From NCBI GenBank assembly GCA_945938055.1, contig CAMEUH010000001.1:7601-71600 (forward strand): DNA of 64,000 bases, written 5' to 3'. This document shows positions 8,962-18,141 of the stretch, piece by piece (within the stretch, counting starts at the first letter, position 1; each line of letters starts with the position of its first letter). The notes beneath the pieces are model-generated. The model was not told where the DNA came from, did no database searches, and saw only the letters and a program-made list of their open reading frames with translations. Source of the stretch: an uncultured Eubacteriaceae bacterium (GTDB lineage: Bacteria; Bacillota; Clostridia; Lachnospirales; Lachnospiraceae). The position numbers and the translations under genes were made by a program.

Positions 8962-8997
8962 GCAGAAATTAATATTTCGTTTCTCCTTAACTATCAC

Positions 8998-9753
8998 CTA
9001 TCCTTTTTCAGAATATACAATCATCTGAATACTATTATTAGTATACGGATTTCCTTTCACATCAGCAAAAGCCTTCTGCACCTTCATCCCCAGTAATTTC
9101 ATGATGTTTTGAATTTCCGCATATGTATATAGTCTTGTTGGATTTCCATACTCCATCTCAACTTTTGGCAGCGTGCTTCCGTATAAATAATCCAGTTGTC
9201 CATACAGCATTGTTTTCGTTTCCGGATTCCATTGAAATCCGGAAAGCGTAAGTCCTTTTTCTCCTTCCTCCCACAACTTACATGGGAAATGGCTGGCGGC
9301 ATAATCACCGCTCATAATGTCCATATAATGCTTTCCACCCGGTTTCAAAGCCTTTGAAATTACCTCGAAGATTTTATAATTTTCCTCATCATTTTCCAGA
9401 TAACCGATTGCTCCGTCTGCCATATTAAGAACAACATCAAACTCATTTTCAAATGGTACCTGTCTAATGTCACTTTGTATGAAATGCGCCGGAAAATGAT
9501 GTTTTTTCGCCTGTTCGTTTCCATAATCCACATATTGTTTCGTTATATCAACCCCTACAACCTCATATCCACGCTTTGCAAACTCTAAAGCATGCCTCCC
9601 ATACCCGCAGGCGAGATCTAATATTTTTTCGTTTCCGTTAAGTTCTAATGTTTTAATAATAAAGTCCACCTGGCTTACCGTATTTTCAGTCCATGACTGA
9701 TTCATGATATCCAGGTTCCATCCGTGTTTATACCAATCCGCATTCTTGTTCAT
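8998..9753 (-). CDS. Class I SAM-dependent methyltransferase
   Basis: 251 residues. SAM-binding motif I LDLACGYGRHA is at 45-55, the acidic loop GVDIT follows, and FDVVLNMADGAIGY holds motif IV. It is a Rossmann methyltransferase of the broad Methyltransf_11/25 type, cytoplasmic. AAGGAAAG precedes the ATG by 8 bases. Its substrate cannot be assigned. It lies just downstream of the GH5 gene on the same strand, with a 138-base AT-rich gap, and may be transcribed alone. Confidence 0.85.
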   Translation of the reverse strand: MNKNADWYKHGWNLDIMNQSWTENTVSQVDFIIKTLELNGNEKILDLACGYGRHALEFAKRGYEVVGVDITKQYVDYGNEQAKKHHFPAHFIQSDIRQVPFENEFDVVLNMADGAIGYLENDEENYKIFEVISKALKPGGKHYMDIMSGDYAASHFPCKLWEEGEKGLTLSGFQWNPETKTMLYGQLDYLYGSTLPKVEMEYGNPTRLYTYAEIQNIMKLLGMKVQKAFADVKGNPYTNNSIQMIVYSEKG

Positions 9754-9891
9754 ATGATTTACTTTCCTTTCTTATATTTGACGCGTCTATTAATAGAATA
9801 TAAGAAAAATAAAAAAATACTAGACTTTTTATTTAAAATAATATATTGTTATGTAATAGGTGCGGATATTTTTCATATTTTTCATATTCTT

Positions 9892-10911
9892 CTATTTTGT
9901 TAGAAGATTGATTAAACTCTTGGAAATAGGTTCATAATGCTCATCAGAAATACCAAAATCCATCTCCTTATAACTCCATACCGCACAATGGATATGATAT
10001 TTTCCAAATACATCCATGATATCTTCAAACCAGCGAAGTGTGTCCTGTACAGGAGCTCTGTCAATCACACCGAACTCGCCGCAGTAAAGTCTCACGTCGG
10101 CATTATTTGCAGCGTCAACCGCCTCCTTAACCATCTCCTCCAGAAATGGCCTTCCTATTTCCTTACATTGTGAAACAACTACATCTTTACCTTTGTCACC
10201 AATAAGTCTGGATACTTCCTTGTAATATTCCATGGACCGAGGATACAGAATATCCATGTCCATAGGCATATTAGGCACCCAGTATGCTTTCTGATGCGTA
10301 AAGATTAGTGGCTCATACATATGAAAGGTATAAATGATATTTTTATCCTGCGGCATATCCAACAGCTTAAGTGTTCTTGCACTATTCCACTGAATGCCAC
10401 CATAAATGATTGGGGTATTTGGCGCATATACTCTTATTTCCTTTACCGTTTCATTGATAAGCCGATTCCACAAGTCGGCATTTTCCTCCTCTACGACCTC
10501 ATTCAGGAGTTCGAATGCCACTTGCTTAAAGCTTCCGTACCTTTTTGCCAGTCTGACCCACAAATCCACAAATCTTTTTTTCAGTACATCGCTTGTGAAA
10601 AGGTTATTCTTGTCAGAATCTCCTGCATCATTAAAATCATACCCAAATGCCTTGTGCAAATCCAGAACAATATCAAGATGATAATCCTCACACCATTTTA
10701 TCATCTGATCAACAAAGACCATTCCTTCCTTATTTTCCCTGGCATTGTCATCTTCTAAAACCTCATAATCAATCGGGAGACGAATATGGTCAAATCCCCA
10801 CTCTGCCACTTTTTTTACATCCTCTTCCGATATAAATCTTCTGTAATGCTCCAATGAATGTTCGCACTGTGAAAGATAACCACCAAAATTAATTCCTCTT
10901 AAAAGTTCCAT
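9892..10911 (-). CDS. Glycoside hydrolase family 5 (cellulase-like), intracellular
   Basis: 339 residues. A retaining beta-glycanase of GH5 with (beta/alpha)8 fold. The acid/base is Glu138 in FELLNEV and the nucleophile is Glu279 in YCGEFG. GINFGGYLS at the N terminus and WGFDHIRLP (38-46) are typical. There is no signal peptide, so it probably acts on imported beta-oligosaccharides. The start is the ATG at 10911 with AGGAGAAG upstream. A longer frame reaches 10977 but has no ribosome site there. It is divergently transcribed from an AraC regulator across a 166-base region with dyads, and is the likely target. Confidence 0.9.
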   Translation of the reverse strand: MELLRGINFGGYLSQCEHSLEHYRRFISEEDVKKVAEWGFDHIRLPIDYEVLEDDNARENKEGMVFVDQMIKWCEDYHLDIVLDLHKAFGYDFNDAGDSDKNNLFTSDVLKKRFVDLWVRLAKRYGSFKQVAFELLNEVVEEENADLWNRLINETVKEIRVYAPNTPIIYGGIQWNSARTLKLLDMPQDKNIIYTFHMYEPLIFTHQKAYWVPNMPMDMDILYPRSMEYYKEVSRLIGDKGKDVVVSQCKEIGRPFLEEMVKEAVDAANNADVRLYCGEFGVIDRAPVQDTLRWFEDIMDVFGKYHIHCAVWSYKEMDFGISDEHYEPISKSLINLLTK

Positions 10912-10959
10912 GCTTCTTCTCCTTTCAAATAAATCATGCCTAATATTCCGCTCATATAT

Positions 10960-11036
10960 TGTGATTATGATTATCACATATATACTTTACGATATTTTTT
11001 ATCATCCTTATATCATAATATTCGCTTTCATGATAT
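10960..11036. promoter_or_regulatory. Divergent promoter region with two dyads (GH5/araC)
   Basis: Between the divergent GH5 and AraC genes there are two inverted repeats: TGTGAT-N7-ATCACA (10960-10978) and ATATCAT-N13-ATGATAT (11010-11036). TATAAT at 11034-11039 could be the -10 of the AraC gene. The dyads are candidate regulator sites. Their binder is inferred, not shown. Confidence 0.4.
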
Positions 11037-11077
11037 AATATTGTTACATATTTCTTCGAACCTGAAAGGATATTTTT

Positions 11078-11845
11078 ATGAAAAACAGTTTATCCGGTAC
11101 CACCAACCAGATTTTATCCCACAAACTTTTTTTGAATAGAGAACAGGGTATCTCCCATCTTGCCTACGATAAGGAACTTTCTTTCTACAGCTCCGTAAAA
11201 TCCGGAAATCTTGATGCGGTAAAGAAGATTATGCTCCCCCTGAAAAATGAATTTCTGGGCTGTCTGTCCCAGAATCCTGTGAGAAACCTTAAGTATCACC
11301 TTACCATTACCATTGCTCTTATCACCCGTTTTTGTATCGAAGGTGGTCTTCCGCCTGAAACCGCCTATACGCTGAGTGACATCTATATACAGCGCCTGGA
11401 TTTATGCAATGAAGAAGCTGCAATCACAAAGCTCCACCAGGAGGTTGTCTTTGATTTCACAAACCGGATGCGTGAACTGAAAAAGAACTCTGTCATGCCA
11501 CTTTCCATTGTAAAGTCAATGGATTACATCTATGAACATCTCCACGAAAAAATTCTTCTGGATACGCTTGCTGACCATGTAAATATAAACAAGTCATACC
11601 TGTGCAAGCTTTTCAAGTCTGAAACAGGTATGACTGTTGGAAATTACATTATGAAACTTAAGCTTGAAGCCGCAGGAAACATGCTGATATATACGGACTA
11701 CTCCCCTGTGGAGATTGGAAACTATTTTTCCTTTTCATCCCACAGCCATTTTATAAAAGCATTCCGGCAGGCGACCGGAATGACGCCAAAGGAGTATCGT
11801 GAGAGAAACTATCGGAAGCATTTTGATGGTTGGGAAGGAAGCTGA
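11078..11845 (+). CDS. AraC-family transcriptional regulator
   Basis: 255 residues. The C-terminal AraC/XylS double helix-turn-helix lies at about residues 150-248 (IVKSMDYIYEHLHE, LADHVNINKSYLCKLFKSETG, EIGNYFSFSSHSHFIKAFRQ, GMTPKEYR). The N-terminal 140 residues form a helical sensor region without an evident cupin motif. AAAGGA lies 8 bases before the ATG. Its position head-to-head with the GH5 gene suggests it activates that gene in response to a beta-oligosaccharide. Confidence 0.9.
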   Translation: MKNSLSGTTNQILSHKLFLNREQGISHLAYDKELSFYSSVKSGNLDAVKKIMLPLKNEFLGCLSQNPVRNLKYHLTITIALITRFCIEGGLPPETAYTLSDIYIQRLDLCNEEAAITKLHQEVVFDFTNRMRELKKNSVMPLSIVKSMDYIYEHLHEKILLDTLADHVNINKSYLCKLFKSETGMTVGNYIMKLKLEAAGNMLIYTDYSPVEIGNYFSFSSHSHFIKAFRQATGMTPKEYRERNYRKHFDGWEGS

Positions 11846-11862
11846 AAATCTCTGCTATCTTG

Positions 11863-13611
11863 CTAAGTATAATACTCCACAATATCCTCCAACCTTTTTC
11901 TTGGACGCATCGATGGTTTTTCTGCCTTATAGCCTAATGCAATAGCACCCACTAATTCCGCATCCAATCCAATATACTCAATCAGTTTTTGATATGCAAA
12001 ACAGGTATTGCCAATCCACAATGATCCAACATTTAATTTCTCTGCCTCTAACAACATATTTTCTATCGATGCACCGATCGACAGAAAATCATTCATTTCT
12101 GTAAACCTATCATCTGCATTTATCTGGGCAAAAGGTGATTTTCCATTTGTATTAAATACAATAATTACTATTGGAGCGCCCTCCATAATTCGCAGTGTAT
12201 TGTAAGCATCCGGAATTCCACTAACAGATAAAGGAAGCTCTGGTTGCATTTCCTCGTTCTCAATGCCTTCCCTCATAATTGCAAGCAACTGCTCTTTCGC
12301 CTTTCCGCTATATACAAGATACTTCCAAGGCTGGCGGTTCTTGGCTGATGGTGCTACTCTTCCTGCATCTATTATCTGCTTCAAAATATTATTTGAAATT
12401 GGCTTTTCTTCATATTTTCGAATGCTACGACGAGTGTATATCGCTTCATTTTTCTGTACAGACAATTCTCTCCTCTCATACTCTTCAATCAGTTTCGGCT
12501 GTATCAATGGATATGTCCAGTTTTCTGGCAATTCATCCATAAGCACAACCTTCTCCATCTCACTATCCAGCTTACCAGAAAATTCTGATATTTCAGCATA
12601 ACAAAGTAACCCGAAAGTTTCCTCGCCTATCTCATTTACTCGGTTCTTTCCCGTAACGGAATAGACACACACAGGCTTAATCTCAAAGCTGACCGCTCCT
12701 GTTTCTTCCTGTAACTCTCTTTTTGCCGTTTCAAGAATATCTTCGCCAGCTTCCCTATGTCCACCTGGTGCCTCATATGTATCACGTTCCTTATGCTTGC
12801 AAAATACCCATTTACCATTGCTTTTAGAAATGATGACAGCAAATTTTAGTAGGGAATCATCGACTGAGTCGTAAAATTTTACCTTTAACATTTCATCTTT
12901 TTCCTTGTTTTGTCCAATTTCTTCCATATATCCTGCAGTAATAATTCCGGCAGGCAAAGCTACAATTGCTATACCAAATAACGAACTAATCATTGTTATT
13001 ACTTTTCCAATATCTGATACTGCATAAATATCTCCATATCCTACTGTTGTCAACGATACGGTCGCCCAATATATTGCATCAAAAAAATTATTATATGTAT
13101 CCGGTTCTACATTAAACATTATTAATGCGGTAACGAGTATATATCCCACTGCCAAAATCGCTACTATGGCCAGACTATCTTTTTGTCTTTTAAATACTTT
13201 AACCAATATATCTACATTCTTAGAATAGCGAAAACCTTTAAACACCCGAAAAACTCTAAATGTCCTTATCAGTCTTGCTATCCTAAGCATCTTTATTCCT
13301 TTATTTACAACAATAAATGATGGTAATATCGATATCAAATCAATCAAAGCCATTACTGAGAAAGGATATAGCATAAATGATATTTTTCCTTTACCCAGTT
13401 TATAATCTGCCGTAATTAATCTTAGTAAATAATCAATGATAAAGATTGCAACAGTAATACCCTCCATCATATTAAAGACCCCATTTTCCTCTTTAAAAGC
13501 AAGTGGAATCAGGCTTATGACAATAACTATCATCATACAAACGTCATATATTTTGCTTATGCGATCCCTATCTTTACCTACTTCTATAATCTCATATATT
13601 CTTTTTCGCAT
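11863..13611 (-). CDS. Voltage-gated-like K+ channel fused to Nudix hydrolase and nitroreductase
   Basis: One uninterrupted frame of 582 residues holds three domains. Residues 20-230 form a six-helix potassium channel: S1 about 23-39, S2 52-66, S3 82-101, and S4 106-130 with Arg/Lys every third to fourth residue (LRIARLIRTFRVFRVF). S5 is about 146-168, the selectivity filter TVGYGD 189-194 and S6 203-228. Residues 254-380 form a Nudix domain with a complete box (G284, E290, R298-E299, EE302-303, G305). Residues 388-582 form an FMN nitroreductase (TRRSIRKY, PSAKNRQPW, GAIALGY). A linker of about 25 residues separates S6 from the Nudix fold. AAGGGG precedes the ATG. Channel gating by a nucleotide or flavin ligand is inference. 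Confidence 0.88.
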   Translation of the reverse strand: MRKRIYEIIEVGKDRDRISKIYDVCMMIVIVISLIPLAFKEENGVFNMMEGITVAIFIIDYLLRLITADYKLGKGKISFMLYPFSVMALIDLISILPSFIVVNKGIKMLRIARLIRTFRVFRVFKGFRYSKNVDILVKVFKRQKDSLAIVAILAVGYILVTALIMFNVEPDTYNNFFDAIYWATVSLTTVGYGDIYAVSDIGKVITMISSLFGIAIVALPAGIITAGYMEEIGQNKEKDEMLKVKFYDSVDDSLLKFAVIISKSNGKWVFCKHKERDTYEAPGGHREAGEDILETAKRELQEETGAVSFEIKPVCVYSVTGKNRVNEIGEETFGLLCYAEISEFSGKLDSEMEKVVLMDELPENWTYPLIQPKLIEEYERRELSVQKNEAIYTRRSIRKYEEKPISNNILKQIIDAGRVAPSAKNRQPWKYLVYSGKAKEQLLAIMREGIENEEMQPELPLSVSGIPDAYNTLRIMEGAPIVIIVFNTNGKSPFAQINADDRFTEMNDFLSIGASIENMLLEAEKLNVGSLWIGNTCFAYQKLIEYIGLDAELVGAIALGYKAEKPSMRPRKRLEDIVEYYT

Positions 13612-13731
13612 TTTATCCCCTTACTCATTCTTATTCAGTCTACGATATCTGCAACTTCCATGCATTTTACCATAATATTGTAGCATCAAATGATTTTTTC
13701 TTCCACGATATTATTTATTAAACACAAAAAG

Positions 13732-13758
13732 CCCTTGCAAACATAACGTTTGCAAGGG
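13732..13758 (-). terminator. Terminator of the rplM-rpsI operon
   Basis: A perfect 11-base stem (CCCTTGCAAAC, 13732-13742, with 13748-13758) and 5-base loop, followed on the minus strand by CTTTTTG. It lies 25 bases after the rpsI stop. Confidence 0.92.
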
Positions 13759-13783
13759 TTTGAATTCTCCTGAAATAAATTGA

Positions 13784-14191
13784 TTATCTCTTTGAGAACT
13801 GCGGCGCACGACGAGCTGCCTTTAAGCCGTACTTCTTTCTTTCCTTCATTCTTGGGTCTCTTGTTAAGAAACCTGCCTTCTTTAATGCTGGTCTGTATTC
13901 ATCTGAATCAGCCTGAAGTAATGCTCTGGAGATACCATGTCTGATAGCACCAGCCTGACCTGTATATCCACCACCGTGAACATTTACTAAAACATCAAAT
14001 TTATCAGCTGTTCCTGTTAATACAAGAGGCTGCTTAACGATAACCTTGAGGGTTTCAAGACCGAAATACTCATCAAGGCTTCTCTTATTAATTGTGACAT
14101 TACCTGTACCAGGTACTAAGTATACTCTGGCGATACTCTTCTTTCTTCTGCCTGTTCCGTAGAACTTTGCGTTATTGCTCTTCTTAGCCAT
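13784..14191 (-). CDS. rpsI: 30S ribosomal protein S9
   Basis: 135 residues. S9 binds the head of 16S rRNA, and its C-terminal tail reaches the P-site tRNA. It has the family start [19 protein letters not shown], the [19 protein letters not shown] core and the basic tail RRAPQFSKR ending in the conserved SKR. It follows rplM by 28 bases and ends at a strong terminator, closing the operon. Confidence 0.98.
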   Translation of the reverse strand: MAKKSNNAKFYGTGRRKKSIARVYLVPGTGNVTINKRSLDEYFGLETLKVIVKQPLVLTGTADKFDVLVNVHGGGYTGQAGAIRHGISRALLQADSDEYRPALKKAGFLTRDPRMKERKKYGLKAARRAPQFSKR

Positions 14192-14219
14192 TGTTATTTC
14201 CTTCCTTTCGTTACCTTAA

Positions 14220-14648
14220 TTAGAATGTTAATACTTCTGGCTTCTGAGCAGCCTGTTCATGCTCTGGTCCAGCGTATACGTGAAGCTTCTTGTACATTTC
14301 TCTTCCTAAAGGTCCCTTTGGAAGCATTCCCTTAACAGCAAGCTCGATAACTCTCTCCGGCTTCTTAGCCATCATTTCTCTAAGAGTTGTTTCCTTCATT
14401 CCACCAACATATTCAGAATGATTGTAGTAAATCTTCTGATCTAATTTTCTACCTGTAAGCTGAACCTTCTCAGCGTTTACTACGATAACATAGTCACCCA
14501 TATCAAGGTTTGGTGTAAATTCAGGCTTGTTCTTACCTCTTAAAACGGCTGCAACCTGTGATGTCAAACGACCTAATGTATATTGTGATGCATCAACAAC
14601 ATACCATTTTCTCTCTACTGATGATGCACTAGGCATAAATGTCTTCAT
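14220..14648 (-). CDS. rplM: 50S ribosomal protein L13
   Basis: 142 residues, an early assembly protein of the large subunit. [10 protein letters not shown] at the start, then [14 protein letters not shown] and the [18 protein letters not shown] tail are diagnostic. GGAGGT lies 6 bases upstream of the ATG. It is first in a two-gene operon with rpsI. It has its own consensus promoter (14751-14779) and a leader hairpin, so it is uncoupled from truA upstream. Confidence 0.98.
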   Translation of the reverse strand: MKTFMPSASSVERKWYVVDASQYTLGRLTSQVAAVLRGKNKPEFTPNLDMGDYVIVVNAEKVQLTGRKLDQKIYYNHSEYVGGMKETTLREMMAKKPERVIELAVKGMLPKGPLGREMYKKLHVYAGPEHEQAAQKPEVLTF

Positions 14649-14694
14649 TGTTTACCTCCTGTAAATCTGTTAAATTAATGAGTAATATATGATA

Positions 14695-14727
14695 AATGTT
14701 CACTTCCGGGGCTTTGGCAGGAACATT
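14695..14727 (-). promoter_or_regulatory. Candidate L13 leader hairpin
   Basis: In the 5' UTR of rplM, AATGTTC (14695-14701) pairs with GAACATT (14721-14727) across a GC-rich loop containing GCCAAAGCCCC. Firmicutes often carry an autoregulatory L13 leader RNA at this position, in which L13 binds its own mRNA. Position and compact hairpin agree with that, but I could not match the consensus in detail. Confidence 0.45.
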
Positions 14728-14750
14728 TTCTTATACTGTCGCACTAAATG

Positions 14751-14779
14751 ATTATATTACACGTTTCCGCGTGTGTCAA
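14751..14779 (-). promoter_or_regulatory. Consensus promoter of rplM-rpsI
   Basis: On the minus strand TTGACA (14774-14779) and TATAAT (14751-14756), both perfect, are separated by 17 bases. It lies between truA and rplM. The leader is about 100 bases. Confidence 0.92.
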
Positions 14780-14825
14780 CAAATTTTTTCCATTCTGGCA
14801 AAAAAAATTCTGGCAAAAAATTTAA

Positions 14826-15581
14826 TTAATCTTTGGCATACCGAATTTCCACCAGGGTAAGACCCTTTGCTGGTGCCGTCGGTCCTGCCAGGGTACGCTC
14901 TCCCGTCTCTATGGCCTGCTTTATCGTGTCAGATGTTCTTTTATTAAACCCGGCTTCTATCAAGGTTCCTGCAATAATCCGCACCATATTATATAAAAAA
15001 CCATTTCCGGTTACCCGTATGGTAATGAGTGTACCTTCCTCTGGCAGTCTTTCTTCCAGCACATCAATGGAATATATGGTTCGAACCGTACTTTCCGCCT
15101 GAGTTTTTATGCTGCAGAATCCTTTAAAATCATATTCACCAACCAGACATTCTGCCGCATGACGCATTTTATCAACGTCCGGGCATGTCCTTAAAAAGTG
15201 TGTGTGAAACCGGTACGACGGAAGCGGTATTCTCCGGCAGAGTATTTTATACTCATAGGTCTTTTCGCTAACACACTTTCTAGGATGAAAATCCTCCTCT
15301 ACCTGAACGGAGGACTGCACAACAATATCCTCCGGAAGTCTGGCATTCAAAGCCATACAGATTTTTTCCGCAGGAATCCGGGTTGCAGTATCAAAAACAG
15401 CCACATTTCCCAGCGCATGTACACCGGAATCCGTCCTGCTTGCTCCAATAACATGGATATCTTCCTTAAAAAGGTCTGATAATGCTTTATCCAGTTCTCC
15501 CTCTACGGTAACTGCATTCGGCTGAATCTGCCAGCCGCAGTAATTAGTGCCGTCGTAAGCCACTCTAAGCATTACTCTCAT
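14826..15581 (-). CDS. truA: tRNA pseudouridine(38-40) synthase
   Basis: 251 residues. It isomerises uridines 38-40 in the anticodon stem of tRNAs. VAYDGTNYCGWQ opens the fold, and the catalytic Asp lies in GASRTDSGVHALGN. VTGNGFLYNMVRIIAGTL is the conserved C-terminal motif. I place the start at the ATG at 15581, six bases after GGGTGA. A GTG at 15590 is part of that site. It follows ecfT by about 16 bases, the usual Firmicute order ecfA1-ecfA2-ecfT-truA. Confidence 0.96.
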   Translation of the reverse strand: MRVMLRVAYDGTNYCGWQIQPNAVTVEGELDKALSDLFKEDIHVIGASRTDSGVHALGNVAVFDTATRIPAEKICMALNARLPEDIVVQSSVQVEEDFHPRKCVSEKTYEYKILCRRIPLPSYRFHTHFLRTCPDVDKMRHAAECLVGEYDFKGFCSIKTQAESTVRTIYSIDVLEERLPEEGTLITIRVTGNGFLYNMVRIIAGTLIEAGFNKRTSDTIKQAIETGERTLAGPTAPAKGLTLVEIRYAKD

Positions 15582-15597
15582 TTTGCTCACCCTTATC

Positions 15598-16395
15598 CTA
15601 AATCCTGCTAATACAAATCATGGCTGCAAGATACACAAAAAGTATTGCATATGCCATGATATCGCGCTTTTTATATTTTAAAGGCTTCATCTTTGTTCTG
15701 CCGCTTCCACCGCGATAACATCTCGCTTCCATTGCCATGGCAAGGTCATTTGCCCTGCGGAAAGCTGAAATAAAAAGCGGAACCAGAAGAGGAACCATTG
15801 CCTTTGCTCTCTGAATAATATTTCCATGGTCAAAATCAGCACCTCTTGCAGTCTGAGCTTTCATGATTTTATCCGTTTCCTCAATCAGAATCGGAATAAA
15901 CCGAAGTGCAATGGACATCATCATAGCAACTTCATGCACCGGTACACGAAAAATCTTTAAAAATCCAAGGCTTTTCTCCAGTCCATCCGTAAGATTATTT
16001 GGAGTGGTCGTCAGTGTCAGCAGTGAGGAACCAATAATCAGCATTAAAAGCCTGAAAATCATATAGAGTGCTGTTACAATTCCTTCCCATGTTATGGTTA
16101 ATCTCCATAATGTGACCACCGGAGTTCCTGGTGTCAGGAAAAGATTAAATACTGCACTGAATATTAAAATAAATAGAACTGCTTTTAATCCCTTTACAAT
16201 AAACCGGAACGGAACCTTTGAAATTTTAATCATTGCCGCCAGAAACATTGCTGCAAAAAGATATAAAGGAACGCTCTTCCCAATAAAAAGTGAAATCAGA
16301 AAAATTACGGTTCCAGCCAGCTTAACTCTTGGGTCCAGCTTATGAATGACAGAATCTGTCTGATAATATTGTCCAATCGTTATGTCTCTAATCAT
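15598..16395 (-). CDS. ecfT: ECF transporter transmembrane subunit T
   Basis: 265 residues. It couples ATP hydrolysis by EcfA1/A2 to substrate-binding S subunits in vitamin and cofactor uptake. Multi-pass membrane protein: hydrophobic segments at about 28-60, 68-90, 105-127 and 240-263. The coupling-helix motifs appear as QTARGADF and AMEARCYRGG, the two Ala-Arg-Gly-type signatures of EcfT. Its ATG overlaps the ecfA2 stop (ATGA). Confidence 0.95.
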   Translation of the reverse strand: MIRDITIGQYYQTDSVIHKLDPRVKLAGTVIFLISLFIGKSVPLYLFAAMFLAAMIKISKVPFRFIVKGLKAVLFILIFSAVFNLFLTPGTPVVTLWRLTITWEGIVTALYMIFRLLMLIIGSSLLTLTTTPNNLTDGLEKSLGFLKIFRVPVHEVAMMMSIALRFIPILIEETDKIMKAQTARGADFDHGNIIQRAKAMVPLLVPLFISAFRRANDLAMAMEARCYRGGSGRTKMKPLKYKKRDIMAYAILFVYLAAMICISRI

Positions 16396-17237
16396 CGAAT
16401 CACCTTTAACAATTCTTCTCTTGCTTCTTCTACGGTTGTTACATCCAGCGGAACATTCATTCCACGTTTCCGCAATTCTGCCATGAGATACGTTACCTGC
16501 GGTGCTGCAAGTCCAACTGCTTCCAGCTCCTTATAATGTGTAAAAACCTTTTTCGGCTCATCATCATATAATAACTCACCATGATTCATTACCATGATTC
16601 TTCCCACATATTTCGCCACATCTTCCATGCTATGTGATACCAGAATAACTGTTATTCCAGTATCTGCATGCAGTTTTGCAAGATAATCCAAAATTTCATC
16701 CCGACCTCTTGGGTCAAGTCCTGCTGTCGGTTCATCCAGAATCAGCACATCCGGTTTCATTGCCAGAACACCGGCAATCGCAACACGCCTTTTCTGTCCA
16801 CCCGATAGTTCAAATGGAGACTGATAGTAAAGATTTTCCTCCAACCCTACCTGTCTTAGTGCCTCAAATGCGCGAAACTCAGCATCCTTCTTGGATAAGC
16901 CCTGATTTAACGGGCCAAAACAGACATCCTTAAAAATATCTGTCTCAAATAATTGATGCTCCGGATACTGAAACACCAGCCCCACATGATTTCTCAGTGT
17001 CCGCATGTCATATTCCGGATCATAAATATCCTGTCCGTTATAATAAATCGTTCCGGTGGTTGCCTTAACAAGTCCATTCAAATGTTGAATCAGGGTTGAT
17101 TTCCCCGAACCGGTATGACCAATCAGTCCAATAAACTCTCCATCTTCAATGGCAAAACTGACATTTTTTAACGCATATGTTTCCTGTCCTGAACCCTTGT
17201 CATAGGTATAATTAATCTTATCTGCTATAATTGACAT
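16392..17237 (-). CDS. ecfA2: ECF transporter ATPase subunit A2
   Basis: 281 residues. One of the paired ATPases of the energy-coupling module. Walker A GHTGSGKST, Q-loop VFQYPEHQLFE, signature LSGGQKRRVAIAG and Walker B VLILDEPTAGLD are all present. The frame overlaps the ecfA1 stop by 13 bases. The A2 assignment rests on gene order and on family-specific wording around the Q-loop. Confidence 0.95.
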   Translation of the reverse strand: MSIIADKINYTYDKGSGQETYALKNVSFAIEDGEFIGLIGHTGSGKSTLIQHLNGLVKATTGTIYYNGQDIYDPEYDMRTLRNHVGLVFQYPEHQLFETDIFKDVCFGPLNQGLSKKDAEFRAFEALRQVGLEENLYYQSPFELSGGQKRRVAIAGVLAMKPDVLILDEPTAGLDPRGRDEILDYLAKLHADTGITVILVSHSMEDVAKYVGRIMVMNHGELLYDDEPKKVFTHYKELEAVGLAAPQVTYLMAELRKRGMNVPLDVTTVEEAREELLKVIR

Positions 17238-18073
17238 ATTGCATCCACCAATTCTTCTATCGTAAGTATTCCCTCTGAAAGCGGAACACCTTTTTTCTTC
17301 AACTCATGAGCAAGCTGTGTAACCTGCGGTACATCCAGCCTAAGCTCCTTTAACTTTTCCACCCGGGAAAAAATTTCCCGCGGAGTTCCGTCCATGACGA
17401 CGCTTCCTTCATCCATAACAATCACACGGTTCGCATCCACTACTTCATCCATGTAGTGAGTAATCAGAATAACTGTCACATTTTCTTTTTCATTTAATTC
17501 ATGTAAAGTCCGGATTACTTCTTTTCTGCCATTCGGATCAAGCATTGCCGTTGGTTCATCCAGAACAATACACTTTGGCTTCATTGCAACAATACCCGCA
17601 ATTGCTACTCGCTGCTTCTGCCCACCAGATAAACGATTTGGAGAGGCATCTCTAAATTCATACATTCCAACTGCTTTCAATGCCTTGTCGACACGTACCC
17701 ATATTTCTTCTGTAGGAACTCCCATGTTTTCCGGTCCAAATCCCACATCTTCTTCCACAACCGTCCCAATAATCTGATTATCAGGATTCTGAAAAACCAT
17801 CCCGGCCGTCTGTCGGATATCCCACAATTTATCTTCATCTGTGGTATCCATTCCATCCACCCAGACAGTACCTTCTGTTGGGATTAAAAGCGAATTCAAA
17901 TGCTTTGCAAAGGTTGACTTTCCGGAACCATTATGTCCCAGAATTGCAACAAAATCACCCTGTTTAATGGATAGATTTATATTTTTTACCGCATTGACAA
18001 TTCCATCTACGTTTCCTTCTTCATCCCTGCGTATATAATCAAAAGATAATTCCTTTGTTTTAACAATATCCAT
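17225..18073 (-). CDS. ecfA1: ECF transporter ATPase subunit A1
   Basis: 282 residues. First ATPase of the ECF module. Walker A GHNGSGKST, Q-loop VFQNPDNQIIGTVVEEDV, signature LSGGQKQRVAIAG and Walker B CIVLDEPTAMLD are intact. I use the ATG at 18073, which gives MDIVKTKELSF and has AAGGGATG upstream. An ATG at 18106 is in frame but has no ribosome site and lies in the rplQ terminator. The gap to rplQ is 68 bases. Confidence 0.95.
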   Translation of the reverse strand: MDIVKTKELSFDYIRRDEEGNVDGIVNAVKNINLSIKQGDFVAILGHNGSGKSTFAKHLNSLLIPTEGTVWVDGMDTTDEDKLWDIRQTAGMVFQNPDNQIIGTVVEEDVGFGPENMGVPTEEIWVRVDKALKAVGMYEFRDASPNRLSGGQKQRVAIAGIVAMKPKCIVLDEPTAMLDPNGRKEVIRTLHELNEKENVTVILITHYMDEVVDANRVIVMDEGSVVMDGTPREIFSRVEKLKELRLDVPQVTQLAHELKKKGVPLSEGILTIEELVDAICQL

Positions 18074-18099
18074 CCATTCACATCCCTTCTTAATACAAA

Positions 18100-18123
18100 A
18101 ACCCATCCTAAGCCAGATGGGTT
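18100..18123 (-). terminator. Terminator between rplQ and ecfA1
   Basis: AACCCATC (18100-18107) pairs with GATGGGTT (18116-18123). On the minus strand the stem is followed by TTTGTATT. It lies just after rplQ. The stem is short, so read-through into the ECF genes is likely, making it an attenuator between the modules. Confidence 0.7.
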
Positions 18124-18141
18124 TTCACATTAACCAATTTA

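Noticed and set aside
10960..10978. TGTGAT-N7-ATCACA as a CRP-type site
   Set aside because: CRP sites need TGTGA-N6-TCACA. The spacing here is nine, and Clostridia of this type rarely use E. coli-like CRP sites.
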